A DNA stretch of 64,000 nt. Source: Gordoniibacillus chartarius. GTDB taxonomy: Bacteria; Bacillota; Bacilli; Paenibacillales; NBRC-103111. The translations under genes were made by a program, and so were the position numbers. The notes under the pieces were generated by a model. That model was not told the origin of the DNA. It made no database searches and was given only the letters and a program-made list of their open reading frames with translations. This document shows, in pieces, positions 54,383 through 62,428 of this stretch (its first letter is position 1; every line of letters begins with the position of its first letter). The stretch covers positions 6,781-70,780 of the forward strand of contig NZ_JBHLWN010000123.1 of the NCBI RefSeq assembly GCF_042432825.1, given 5' to 3'.

Positions 54383-55267
54383 TCAGGACTTCCGATCCGG
54401 ACATACAGTTACGATGACACCATCCACATTGTTGCCGGAGATCTCGTAACGGCCGCTCGACGGAATCTCGATCGTTGTGCTTTGAGTAACGGGATAGTAG
54501 GAGATGCTGCAGGTCGAATGATCGACCGTGACGGTTACCGACTTCCGATCCCTCAGGTAATCCAAATATTCCTCCAGCACCCATTCGTTCTCCTGCATGA
54601 CGGCGCTGTGAGGCAGCCCGACATAGCGGAAATGCCACGGCTCGTATTGAATGCCAGTGATGTCCGTCTTGTTCTTCGGGTAACGGAGGATAAACCCGTA
54701 TTTCCAGGCGTTTTGCTTCAGCCACTTCCCTTCCGGCGCCTTGTCCATCTCCCCCTGCGCCGAACCGATGTCGATCGAGAGGCCCAGGTTGTGTTCGCTG
54801 TATCCGGCCGGCATGGCATAATCCGCCCCCATTTGCTTATAGAGTTGGCCTTGCTCGACATGGCTCCGGTAGCCGCTCGTAATCAGGAAGCGGTTCACCC
54901 CCTCCTGCTCCGCCGCTGCGACCATGGTGGAGAATTTCTGCGCCATGTCCTTGGACAGCTGAATCGTACGGTCCAGCAAGCCGAAGCCCGCTACCAGCTC
55001 CTGATGCTTGGACAGGAAAACCGCATTCGCCTCTTCACCACCTGCGGGAACGGGATGATTCTTGTTGACCAGCAGCAAGTTCCCTTTGTAAATATGATCC
55101 TTCAATATTTTGATCCGCTGCCCGTTCTTCGGTGATTCGTCAGCCATCGCCGTCTGCACCTGAATCTCCACATTCCGTCCGTGTCCGGCCGTATCTTCCG
55201 TAATGTTCCGAACCAACTCATACGTCAGCAATCCTGCGACACCCAGCCAAAACAGCCATTTCTTCAT
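54383..55267 (-). CDS. vanY: VanY-type D-Ala-D-Ala carboxypeptidase
   Basis: The protein has 294 residues with an N-terminal membrane anchor (about 2-20). The VanY/M15B zinc carboxypeptidase domain shows SGYRSHVEQ, SEHNLGLSIDI (zinc His and Asp) and the catalytic/zinc EPWHFRYVG. It removes terminal D-Ala from peptidoglycan pentapeptide precursors, so less vancomycin target remains. A C-terminal extension of about 60 residues (from ~235) is extra compared with short VanY proteins. It is the first gene of the van cluster. Confidence 0.9.
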   Translation of the reverse strand: MKKWLFWLGVAGLLTYELVRNITEDTAGHGRNVEIQVQTAMADESPKNGQRIKILKDHIYKGNLLLVNKNHPVPAGGEEANAVFLSKHQELVAGFGLLDRTIQLSKDMAQKFSTMVAAAEQEGVNRFLITSGYRSHVEQGQLYKQMGADYAMPAGYSEHNLGLSIDIGSAQGEMDKAPEGKWLKQNAWKYGFILRYPKNKTDITGIQYEPWHFRYVGLPHSAVMQENEWVLEEYLDYLRDRKSVTVTVDHSTCSISYYPVTQSTTIEIPSSGRYEISGNNVDGVIVTVCPDRKS

Positions 55268-55412
55268 TGGTGGTCCTCCTAACCTATGGTTCGACTCTAG
55301 GATAGGAAAAACTCTTTAAGAAAGAAGTGGCGTAAACTTAAAATATTTATAAAATTGAGCTTAGATTTTAGGACGTTCTAAAGCACTCAACCAAGGCTAC
55401 TTCACAAATTGT

Positions 55413-55859
55413 TTAGAAAGAGGACATTATTTCCATCTCGTCACCATTGTGACCAGCAAAGGTTTCCTCGAATGTTTCTTTTCCGTATTTCATTTGAAGC
55501 TCTGCGATCTCCGAATTAATCTCAGCTAAACGTTCATGAGGTGTTTGGTTTCGAAGCCTCTTCTCTTGGGCAGTTTTTTGCATCAATATTGCATAAACAG
55601 GATCTTTCAAGATCTCAATCGCATAAGATGGAATTTTTTTACGCGAGCTATTATCCATGCATTCCAAACCTTGCTTAATGTATTTATTTAGCGTTACCTT
55701 CAAAACACCAAGAGCTTTAGCAGCCTCTTGCGGGGTAAGCGGATAATCTTCATCATAAATGAACCCAATGTGTTCTCCACCAAGCTGATAATACCAATTC
55801 TCAAAGTCGATTTTCAGCTTTTCTTTTTCAGAAAATAAAATCTCTGGTGACAATGTCAA
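55413..55859 (-). CDS. HTH-containing hypothetical protein, possibly truncated
   Basis: The protein has 148 residues from TTG 55859, but no ribosome site is visible and another in-frame TTG follows. A segment around residues 40-75 (YPLTPQEAAKALGVLKVTLN) looks like an excisionase/MerR-type helix-turn-helix. The C-terminal part is charged and coiled. It is A/T-richer than its neighbours. The abrupt end at EIMSSF and the poor start raise the chance of a broken gene. Confidence 0.55.
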   Translation of the reverse strand: MTLSPEILFSEKEKLKIDFENWYYQLGGEHIGFIYDEDYPLTPQEAAKALGVLKVTLNKYIKQGLECMDNSSRKKIPSYAIEILKDPVYAILMQKTAQEKRLRNQTPHERLAEINSEIAELQMKYGKETFEETFAGHNGDEMEIMSSF

Positions 55860-55876
55860 GGCATGTCAGTCAAACT

Positions 55877-56002
55877 TCAATCCCTGTATCTGATCGGAAA
55901 ATAAAGATAAAAGCGTTCAGCTCCCGTCTTCTCAAAACTGTAGTTGCGGGTCCAGCAATCGGCGGTTTCCGGACTTGAACCCTCGATATAGCTTACATGC
56001 AT
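55877..56002 (-). CDS. Possible small protein or gene fragment, 41 residues
   Basis: A frame from ATG 56002 (MHVSYIEGSSPETADCWTRN...) ends with an aromatic-rich tail ERFYLYFPIRYRD that looks like a real protein end. There is no ribosome site before the ATG, and a terminator lies immediately upstream, so it is more likely a remnant than a gene. Confidence 0.25.
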   Translation of the reverse strand: MHVSYIEGSSPETADCWTRNYSFEKTGAERFYLYFPIRYRD

Positions 56003-56011
56003 CGTGCACAC

Positions 56012-56053
56012 AAAAAGAACAAGCAGTCGCGAATAACGACCGCTTGTCCTTTA
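56012..56053. terminator. Bidirectional hairpin terminator
   Basis: AAGAACAAGCAGTCG pairs with CGACCGCTTGTCCTT with few mismatches, flanked by A5 on the left and TTATT on the right. It can end transcription in either direction. Confidence 0.65.
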
Positions 56054-56131
56054 TTACCTCATTCCAGGCTACTCTTTCACATTTACCTTAAAAAAAATGA
56101 ACGCCATCCCTTTTCGCGCAGCTTGCCTACA

Positions 56132-56158
56132 TTGCCCCTCGTATTTTTTTACTATAAT
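56132..56158 (+). promoter_or_regulatory. Probable promoter of the secreted protein gene
   Basis: TTGCCC and a perfect -10 TATAAT are separated by 15 bases, shorter than ideal, about 55 bases before the ATG at 56211. Confidence 0.4.
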
Positions 56159-56210
56159 ATTGTAGAATAGCGCATCTTATGGAATATCTAACTGAGGAGG
56201 GGAAATTTGG

Positions 56211-57797
56211 ATGCAGTTGCAAAATCGAGCAATTCGCTGCGCTGTAGTATGTTTCATTGGCTTCGGCACGTTTGCCTTGGAAGGCCATGCTGCGGCGGAG
56301 CGCGTAAGGGTTCATCTGCCGGATTTTACCGTAAAGCTCAATGGAAATACCGTGGATAATACATACCGGCAATACCCGCTCTTGGTCTATAAGGATATTA
56401 CTTATTTTCCGATGACCTGGTATGATACCAAGCTGCTCGGACTTGAGACAGCTTGGTCACCTGAAAGCGGATTCAGCATTATCCAAAGAAATGTCGCTTC
56501 TTCCTATATGCCCTACACGGCGGAACAACGGAACGAACCTGCCTACTTTGCGGAAGCACCTGCTTCGCTCATTGCGGTCAACGGGGAAACGATAGACAAC
56601 TCGAAGGAACCGTACCCGCTGCTCAGCTTTCGGGATGTGACGTATTTTCCGTTGACTTGGCGGTTCGCGCATGACCAATTCGGCTGGGATTATCGATGGG
56701 ACGGCGCTGAAGGTCTTAGCATACAATCTTACAATCCACAGCTTCAGACCGTCGATCTGCCCCCTGATGCTTCCAAGAGAGAGGTTGCCCTATACAAGGG
56801 ATACTATTATTTTACCGAAACGACCGGAACGACGATCCAACTGTATCGCACCTCCGCCGCGCAGCCTTACGCCAAAGAACTGATCTACTCCTACGATTTC
56901 GGATCTGCTAATGGAATGGACCGAGGGTACTCTATCCAAATTCGAGAGGACGAGCTCTGGTTCGTCTACCATGTTGGCGGAGCAGTCATGGGCCGCGATG
57001 TGTTCGTCCACATCGGCGAAGATGGCAAAGCCGAGATTCAGCACAGCGGCTACCTCGACTTTAGAAATACGCCTTACGGCAAACTGATCGTGAATCTAGG
57101 AGTTCCACCGACTAACGGTAATTTGATGCTGGCGACTGCTGGACAGGAACGTCGCCTCGGCGACCCGGAGCTCATCTATGGGTTGCGTGTGACAATTACG
57201 GGGACTCAAAATAAGTTTAGTGGCGACGCCTCCACTTCCGTACACGGTGACCTTGTTTACGTTCTCGCCTCAAGGCAGACAGGGTCGACATACAGCGAGT
57301 TGAATACTATCTGCCGGGTCAACCTGATCACCAACGAAACCGTCCAAATCGTAAATAGCGAGTTCAGCCAGTTCCGAATCGTCGACAATACCCTCTACTA
57401 CATCAAGTCCGCAGACAACGCGCTGTACGCCTCCGGTCTGGATGGCACCGGAGAGCGTAAACTCGCCGATAAGCCCGTGTCCTGGTTTGATGTGCTGGAC
57501 GGACACGTCTACTACACCACCGAGGCAGCGGAAGGTAAGAGCAAATACCAACTGTATGAGGCTATGGCTGAAGGGGAAGATCCGCTCGTACTGCAAGCTC
57601 TTCTTGATGGTGTGGAAGTGATAGACGATAAGCTGCTTTGCCGGTTGGACCAAGGTAAGAGGTACGGAGCCGTGTTGCTCGACAGCTCCGGCTGGATGCT
57701 TCTGGCTGTGGCTGACCCAATCGCGCGGACGCTTCCTTCGGATGATTCGATTTTATTTGTTTCTGCAAGGGATACTTTGGTTAAAATTGTTCGGTAA
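56211..57797 (+). CDS. Secreted protein with copper-amine-oxidase-N-like repeats and a propeller domain
   Basis: The protein has 528 residues and a signal peptide ending GHAAA. Two repeats of the copper amine oxidase N-terminal type (about 35-90 and 115-180) each contain the pattern YPLL-x-(Y/F)-(K/R)-D-(I/V)-TYFP(M/L)TW. A DUF5050-like beta-propeller (about 200-525) has repeats such as VDNTLYYIKSADNALY. GGAGGGG lies eight bases before the ATG. This combination is common in Paenibacillus secreted or surface proteins of unknown role. Confidence 0.88.
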   Translation: MQLQNRAIRCAVVCFIGFGTFALEGHAAAERVRVHLPDFTVKLNGNTVDNTYRQYPLLVYKDITYFPMTWYDTKLLGLETAWSPESGFSIIQRNVASSYMPYTAEQRNEPAYFAEAPASLIAVNGETIDNSKEPYPLLSFRDVTYFPLTWRFAHDQFGWDYRWDGAEGLSIQSYNPQLQTVDLPPDASKREVALYKGYYYFTETTGTTIQLYRTSAAQPYAKELIYSYDFGSANGMDRGYSIQIREDELWFVYHVGGAVMGRDVFVHIGEDGKAEIQHSGYLDFRNTPYGKLIVNLGVPPTNGNLMLATAGQERRLGDPELIYGLRVTITGTQNKFSGDASTSVHGDLVYVLASRQTGSTYSELNTICRVNLITNETVQIVNSEFSQFRIVDNTLYYIKSADNALYASGLDGTGERKLADKPVSWFDVLDGHVYYTTEAAEGKSKYQLYEAMAEGEDPLVLQALLDGVEVIDDKLLCRLDQGKRYGAVLLDSSGWMLLAVADPIARTLPSDDSILFVSARDTLVKIVR

Positions 57798-57815
57798 GGA
57801 ATTAGGGGAGCCGTT

Positions 57816-57980
57816 TTGTATTCATTTCAAGTGCACAAATTTCTGGTTGCAATAATTCTGATCGTTTCCAACTTAATATCTCTAGTTACAATAAGCAGGA
57901 TGCGAAAGATGACTAATCATACTCACTCCTTACACGTAAAAGGCCGCAGACTTCACATCTACGGCCTTTTCATCTATTAA
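57816..57980 (+). CDS. Possible small single-TM protein, 54 residues
   Basis: A TTG frame with GGGGAG six bases upstream starts 18 bases after the previous stop. The product has one membrane helix (FLVAIILIVSNLISLVTI) and a basic tail. The terminator hairpin at 57938-57970 falls inside its last codons, so either the tail is artefactual or the frame is chance. Confidence 0.35.
   Translation: MYSFQVHKFLVAIILIVSNLISLVTISRMRKMTNHTHSLHVKGRRLHIYGLFIY
57938..57970. terminator. Bidirectional terminator
   Basis: AAAAGGCCG pairs with CGGCCTTTT, with inner CAGA/TCTA partial pairing. It ends the plus-strand secreted protein unit and, on the other strand, the RNA-repair operon. The rest up to 58095 holds nothing recognisable. 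Confidence 0.85.
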
Positions 57981-58095
57981 ACACATCCATACGTTGAAGC
58001 CTCACCAGCTCCGACTTACACCATCCAGCTCTCTGGTCTTTCTACTACAATGGGCATGATGAAACTACTCGTATGAATGAACACCATATATCATC

Positions 58096-59322
58096 TCAAT
58101 CCTTATAAGGATCAAACTCATCCGCCCCGGCCATACATACCCCGATCGGCTTCAGCACATGCAGCACCTCGATCGTTTCCGCATGCGCATCCAGCACCTC
58201 CTGCAGCTTCCGGTAAACGAACGGGCTCTCGTCCGTGCCTGCGCCGCGCAGCTCCACACCGAAGTCACGAACTGCCTCCAGCATTTGCTGTACGGTGATT
58301 TGACCGCCGCTGCGGCTGCGGGTTTTCCAGTTCATTTTGCCTGCCGCTTGGGTTCGGCTCATGATCCGGCCCGCTCCATGAACGGTGCTGTAGTAGGCAT
58401 CCCGGTTCTCCAGACTATCCTTGCCCTTGACGATCACGGAGATGTCTCCCATACTGCCGCCGATAAAACCAACCTGACCGGGCGCGGACGGCGTCGCTCC
58501 TTTACGGACGACAATGACTTCCTTGCCTTCATGCACTTCTTTCCATGCATAGTTATGGTGGTTATGCACTTCAAGGTTAGCTTCCGTCCCCAGGATCCTC
58601 AACACTTGCTCGATCACGTAATCCCGCCCGGCATAGGCGTATCGCCCGGCCAGCTTCATAGCCCGATCATACATTTCGCCCAGCTCGCTGCTCAGATCCA
58701 GCAGGACCGGCGGCTGATCCATCTTTTCCCCTGGTGCGTTAGCAAGAAAATCCCGGCCGGCAGCCAGATTGATGAAGCCGCTGGCCGTCTTGTGTCCAAA
58801 CCCCCTGCTGCCAAAATGATTCGCAATCCACAACCGGCCCGTGCCAGCTTCCTCAAACAAATCGACAAAATGATTCCCGCTGCCGACGGTACCGAGCTGA
58901 TCGCGCGCCAAAGCCTTCAGCTTGTCGTGCTCCTGCTTGCCGACCGCCTTGTACACGTCCCAATCGGGATCGTCGAACAGGTCATGGTCGACCTTCTCAT
59001 TATTGACGCGGCCTACTCCGAAGGAGATTTTGCGGGCGATTTCGTCCATCACCTTCGTCAGACGCGGCTTGATGTCCTCAACAAACAAGTCCGTCCGCAC
59101 CGCTTTGTTCCCGCACGCAATATCGTAACCGACGCCCGAAGGGGAGATCTGCCCGTCATAGACGACAACCCCGCCGATTGGCTGACTGTATCCTTTATGA
59201 TGATCCGCCATGAGCAGCGTTTGAACGACATTGCCGGTCTCCGCGCATGTCCGCGCTTGAGCCAGCGCCCCTTCGTCGGGGTTACCCCATACGCGCACGC
59301 CGTCTATATTTTGATAAGCCAT
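58096..59322 (-). CDS. rtcB: RNA ligase RtcB
   Basis: The protein has 408 residues. RtcB joins RNA 3'-phosphate (or 2',3'-cyclic phosphate) to 5'-OH ends using GTP and Mn2+. Metal and guanylate residues are visible in SGVGYDIACGNKAV (metal Cys), GTVGSGNHFVDLF, ANHFGSRGFGH, EVHNHHNYAW and STVHGAGRIMS (the His that carries GMP). It is the last gene of an operon with Ro60- and RlaP-like genes, so its role is RNA repair rather than tRNA splicing. The ATG has TTGGAG 11 bases upstream. Confidence 0.95.
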   Translation of the reverse strand: MAYQNIDGVRVWGNPDEGALAQARTCAETGNVVQTLLMADHHKGYSQPIGGVVVYDGQISPSGVGYDIACGNKAVRTDLFVEDIKPRLTKVMDEIARKISFGVGRVNNEKVDHDLFDDPDWDVYKAVGKQEHDKLKALARDQLGTVGSGNHFVDLFEEAGTGRLWIANHFGSRGFGHKTASGFINLAAGRDFLANAPGEKMDQPPVLLDLSSELGEMYDRAMKLAGRYAYAGRDYVIEQVLRILGTEANLEVHNHHNYAWKEVHEGKEVIVVRKGATPSAPGQVGFIGGSMGDISVIVKGKDSLENRDAYYSTVHGAGRIMSRTQAAGKMNWKTRSRSGGQITVQQMLEAVRDFGVELRGAGTDESPFVYRKLQEVLDAHAETIEVLHVLKPIGVCMAGADEFDPYKD

Positions 59323-59359
59323 ACTGCCATCAACTCCAACCTATAATTCAATCCCATGT

Positions 59360-60928
59360 CTACAAACCTTTTACTTCCCGCAGCTCCCGAATCCGTTCTT
59401 TGACCGAGTCGACAGGCTCTGCCTCCGACAACTGGTTAACCGCCTCAACAAGCCGATCTCCCCAAGCCGCAGCGTCCCAGCCCTCCAACGCCTGCAGCGC
59501 CATGTTCCGATTGGAAACTACCGGACTGTTTAGGCCGGCGAGGATCAGCTCCTCTCCCATCCCCTCAAACCGATCCAACCTTTGCAAAATCGTGCCCAAA
59601 CTCCGGTGCACGGCATATTCCTTGCCAAGCCCGATTTCATCCGCAGGGCCTGAAGCGATGTCCTGCAACGGTAAATGTTCGACAGCGAATTGAACGAGCT
59701 TGCGAACTCGAACCGGATCATCCTTTTCCATAAGCTGTCCCAGATGAAAATCCTGCAGCGGCTTAAGAGCAAGCTGCTCATAGAGTACATCCCAAATATC
59801 GATGCCGAGCTTCCCGGCGCACTCCGCGCCATGGTACAGGTCCGCCATATTGCCGGAGCGAACGGCATCCATGACGATGCTTCTCCACCTAAATTCCGCA
59901 ATCACCGACTGGCAAATCTCCTTGCTGCCGCACCTCAGCTCCTCCGTCCATCCCGCCGCCATTCGCCCGGCCCATTTCTCCTCGTCCCCGGCCAAGTAGT
60001 CGTCAAGCTTCATGATGACCGAGAGATACCGTACGGTGGAGCCCATGTCCCGCGCCAGTCTTACGTAATCGGATACGACCTGCGGAGCATCTTCGTAATC
60101 GTCGATGTCCTCGGCCGGCCCGCCATTCAGCAGGGCTTCCATAATCACGGTCGCACCGTCAAACAATTCGCCGTCCACCCGTTCCGAAGACAACGCCTCC
60201 CGCAAACCGCCGTTTCTCGCGCAGATGCAGGCCAAATATTCGTTCATGACGTTGTTCCGGCAGCCATGGCGCAGCAGCCAATCCTTGATCTCCCGAGTAG
60301 CCGGCTCCAGCCGCTCGACGAGATGGATTTTTCCCCAGCCGTGGACTTTCCTTGCTAATTCAAACAGAACCTCATTGCTGTCTTCCATCCCATTCTGAAT
60401 CGCAACTGCGGCATATAGCGTAAATTCGTCATGTCTGCCAAGCGTCAGAAGCAGGTCCTTCACCTTCTCGTTCTGAAACAGCCCCAGCAGCGCGATGCCG
60501 AACTTGACGACATTGCGATGTGCGGCATGCTCCGCGAACCACGCAGCCTCTTGAAACACTGCGCCCGGCTTTACCCCGGGATGCTTGCGCACCTCGGTCA
60601 GGATCGAGTCGAACGAGCCGCCGCCGAGCTCCATCTTCACCAGCTTAGCATACAGCGCCTTTCTTGTGGCATTCTTCGGCTTCCTGGAGTGCTTCGCCAG
60701 CAGGTGTACCAGCTCTCGCACCTCATCCGACATGCTCCCGGGCCCCGCATGGTGTCCCATCGCCCCATCCAAACCGCCCGCTATCCAGCGAAATTTACTG
60801 CCGGCCCAAAACTCTTCATCATCCGGCAGCGAACCGTCCACCTGCTCCCCTTGTTCGCGAATGTACGAATAGATGGAGGTTTTCCCCTCCCATGGGGCCC
60901 GCATTGCTTGATTAAAGAAAAATATCAT
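59360..60928 (-). CDS. Helical-repeat protein of unknown function in RNA-repair operon
   Basis: The protein has 522 residues, cytoplasmic and mostly helical, with repeated amphipathic units reminiscent of HEAT/ARM-like scaffolds (for example RNVVKFGIALLGLF, ADLYHGAECAGKLGIDIW). It opens with the distinctive MIFFFNQAMRAPWEGKTSIY. No catalytic motif is recognised. It lies 14 bases after the RlaP gene and 37 bases before rtcB. A role as scaffold or sensor for the repair enzymes is inference. Confidence 0.88.
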   Translation of the reverse strand: MIFFFNQAMRAPWEGKTSIYSYIREQGEQVDGSLPDDEEFWAGSKFRWIAGGLDGAMGHHAGPGSMSDEVRELVHLLAKHSRKPKNATRKALYAKLVKMELGGGSFDSILTEVRKHPGVKPGAVFQEAAWFAEHAAHRNVVKFGIALLGLFQNEKVKDLLLTLGRHDEFTLYAAVAIQNGMEDSNEVLFELARKVHGWGKIHLVERLEPATREIKDWLLRHGCRNNVMNEYLACICARNGGLREALSSERVDGELFDGATVIMEALLNGGPAEDIDDYEDAPQVVSDYVRLARDMGSTVRYLSVIMKLDDYLAGDEEKWAGRMAAGWTEELRCGSKEICQSVIAEFRWRSIVMDAVRSGNMADLYHGAECAGKLGIDIWDVLYEQLALKPLQDFHLGQLMEKDDPVRVRKLVQFAVEHLPLQDIASGPADEIGLGKEYAVHRSLGTILQRLDRFEGMGEELILAGLNSPVVSNRNMALQALEGWDAAAWGDRLVEAVNQLSEAEPVDSVKERIRELREVKGL

Positions 60929-60942
60929 CGTTCATCATCACC

Positions 60943-61728
60943 TTATTCCCATACTTCCTTGAGCGCCGAACGGAACAGATCGTCGAGCTGCTCCACCTGA
61001 CCGCCATCCGCCGACTGCATTCCCGCTGCCGCCCGCTCGTAGTAAGCCATTTTCCCCTCTAAAAATTCGTTGATCGGATGAATCCTCGGTTCGTAATCCA
61101 TTTCATCGCCTGCCCGTTTACGTTCCACCAACCTATCAATAACCGCCCTAAGCTCGCTGCCCTTCGGCACCAAATCATCGACCAGCCGGTCGAATTCGAT
61201 CGGCGGCATCGTACCGTGCTTCTCGATCCACTCGCATGCCAAGATCGGGCGGAGCACGTAGAAGTACTTTTTGATTTTGACTTGATCGCCCTGCAGATAC
61301 TCCCGGTAGTTCCCCTTGGCCATGTGCAAGTAGTGATACGTACAAGACTTTGGCGAAAATGTTAACGGAGAGATATCGCGGATCCGCTCCGCAATCGAAT
61401 AATTCTCCCGATAAACGATCGGGGACTGCAGCCACTCGAGCAGCGGCGGATTCGACTTGCGGAACAGGTTCAACGCTTTGCGCAGATCCCAGCCGTTGAT
61501 GTCCAGCATATCGCTGATCGGACGCTCGATCACGTCCCTCTTCTCAAATATCGATAAGTACCACTCTACCGGTCTCACATAAATAAACCTGACGTCGTAG
61601 TCGCTGTCCCGGGACGGGAAGCCCCATGCGCGGCTGCCCGATTCGCAAGCATACAGGATCCGGACGTGCTCTTCCTTTTCGATGGTGCGTAGTTGTTCTT
61701 CGATCTGCTGTCTCACATCAGACATCAT
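60943..61728 (-). CDS. RlaP-type nucleotidyltransferase (DNA pol beta superfamily)
   Basis: The protein has 261 residues. The polymerase-beta active site is GSRAWGFPSRDSDYDVRF, with the paired Asp that hold metal. Downstream helices include PLLEWLQSPIVY. It matches the RNA repair-associated polymerase beta family (RlaP, PF10127), proposed to add nucleotides to damaged RNA ends. Two ATGs are adjacent (61728 and 61725); both have GGGAGG upstream. It sits between a membrane protein and the helical protein. Confidence 0.9.
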   Translation of the reverse strand: MMSDVRQQIEEQLRTIEKEEHVRILYACESGSRAWGFPSRDSDYDVRFIYVRPVEWYLSIFEKRDVIERPISDMLDINGWDLRKALNLFRKSNPPLLEWLQSPIVYRENYSIAERIRDISPLTFSPKSCTYHYLHMAKGNYREYLQGDQVKIKKYFYVLRPILACEWIEKHGTMPPIEFDRLVDDLVPKGSELRAVIDRLVERKRAGDEMDYEPRIHPINEFLEGKMAYYERAAAGMQSADGGQVEQLDDLFRSALKEVWE

Positions 61729-61798
61729 GCTAGCCTCCCTTCTGGTCGTTGGACTGTTTTAGGAAATTCCTAATTATCTTCTCCGACATTTCGGATAC

Positions 61799-62365
61799 CT
61801 AGCCTAGCTTTAATGTATGCAAGAGATCTACAATATAATGGGACAAAATAATATTGATAATAGATAGACACATAATCGATATTGCGATGGAATTTTCTTT
61901 AATAAATTCAGAATTAATGAAACTAGCTTTGGGTAATTTAAAGCCATCTTTTATTTGAAACAAACAGTCATTAATATCTACTAGAACTTCGAAATAGACA
62001 AAAAAGAACGCAGAAAGAACGATCCAAACGTTTTGTTCAGTTTGCTCTAATGAAGATAATTGTACAATCATGACCACCCAAACAGTGAACATAATCTTAA
62101 GCAACGATTTGATAATAGTAACCAAAAATTTTAGGTTAAAATAACCTACCGCCATGAAAAGACCGACAGCAGAAATATTTATGACGAATATAGTTTCTAT
62201 TAAATCAGAAAATACTGAACCATTAAGATTTTTCCCCCACAAAATTAGGGTAAACAAATAGAACAAGAGACTTAATAGTAATATAAATAACATTTTGGGA
62301 ATGCCCCATATTTGTTTTCTGAATTCCCTTCTTCTTTTCGTAGTTTTCTCTATCCTAGTTTCCAC
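61799..62365 (-). CDS. AT-rich membrane protein embedded in RNA-repair operon
   Basis: The protein has 188 residues from GTG 62365; AGGAG lies seven bases before it, whereas the ATG two codons earlier is too close to the site. A basic N-terminus is followed by about five hydrophobic helices (for example MLFILLLSLLFYLFTLILW) and no enzymatic motif. The gene is clearly A/T-richer and has more Ile/Lys/Asn than its neighbours, suggesting a different origin. It lies between the TROVE and RlaP genes (gaps 63 and 70 bases), all on one strand. Confidence 0.75.
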   Translation of the reverse strand: METRIEKTTKRRREFRKQIWGIPKMLFILLLSLLFYLFTLILWGKNLNGSVFSDLIETIFVINISAVGLFMAVGYFNLKFLVTIIKSLLKIMFTVWVVMIVQLSSLEQTEQNVWIVLSAFFFVYFEVLVDINDCLFQIKDGFKLPKASFINSEFIKENSIAISIMCLSIINIILSHYIVDLLHTLKLG

Positions 62366-62428
62366 GTTCATTCTCCTCGTTCTTTATTTACCTCATTACC
62401 TTGCTAAATCATCTTGCGTAGAGATCTT

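Larger units (their letters stand above)
55860..56210. other. Intergenic region with terminator and promoter
   Basis: The region contains a small minus-strand frame (55877-56002), a bidirectional hairpin (56012-56053) and the promoter of the copper-amine-oxidase-N-like protein. A GGGTTCAAGTCC match to a tRNA T-loop at about 55970 has no matching stem (see rejected). Confidence 0.5.

Noticed and set aside
51984..55267. Complete vancomycin-resistance operon
   Set aside because: vanH, a vanA/B-type ligase and vanX are absent from both sides; only the regulatory and accessory genes are present.
55955..55985. tRNA T-loop-like GGGTTCAAGTCC on the minus strand
   Set aside because: The five bases after the loop do not pair with those before it beyond two positions, no acceptor or anticodon arm is present, and the bases lie in a plausible small reading frame.
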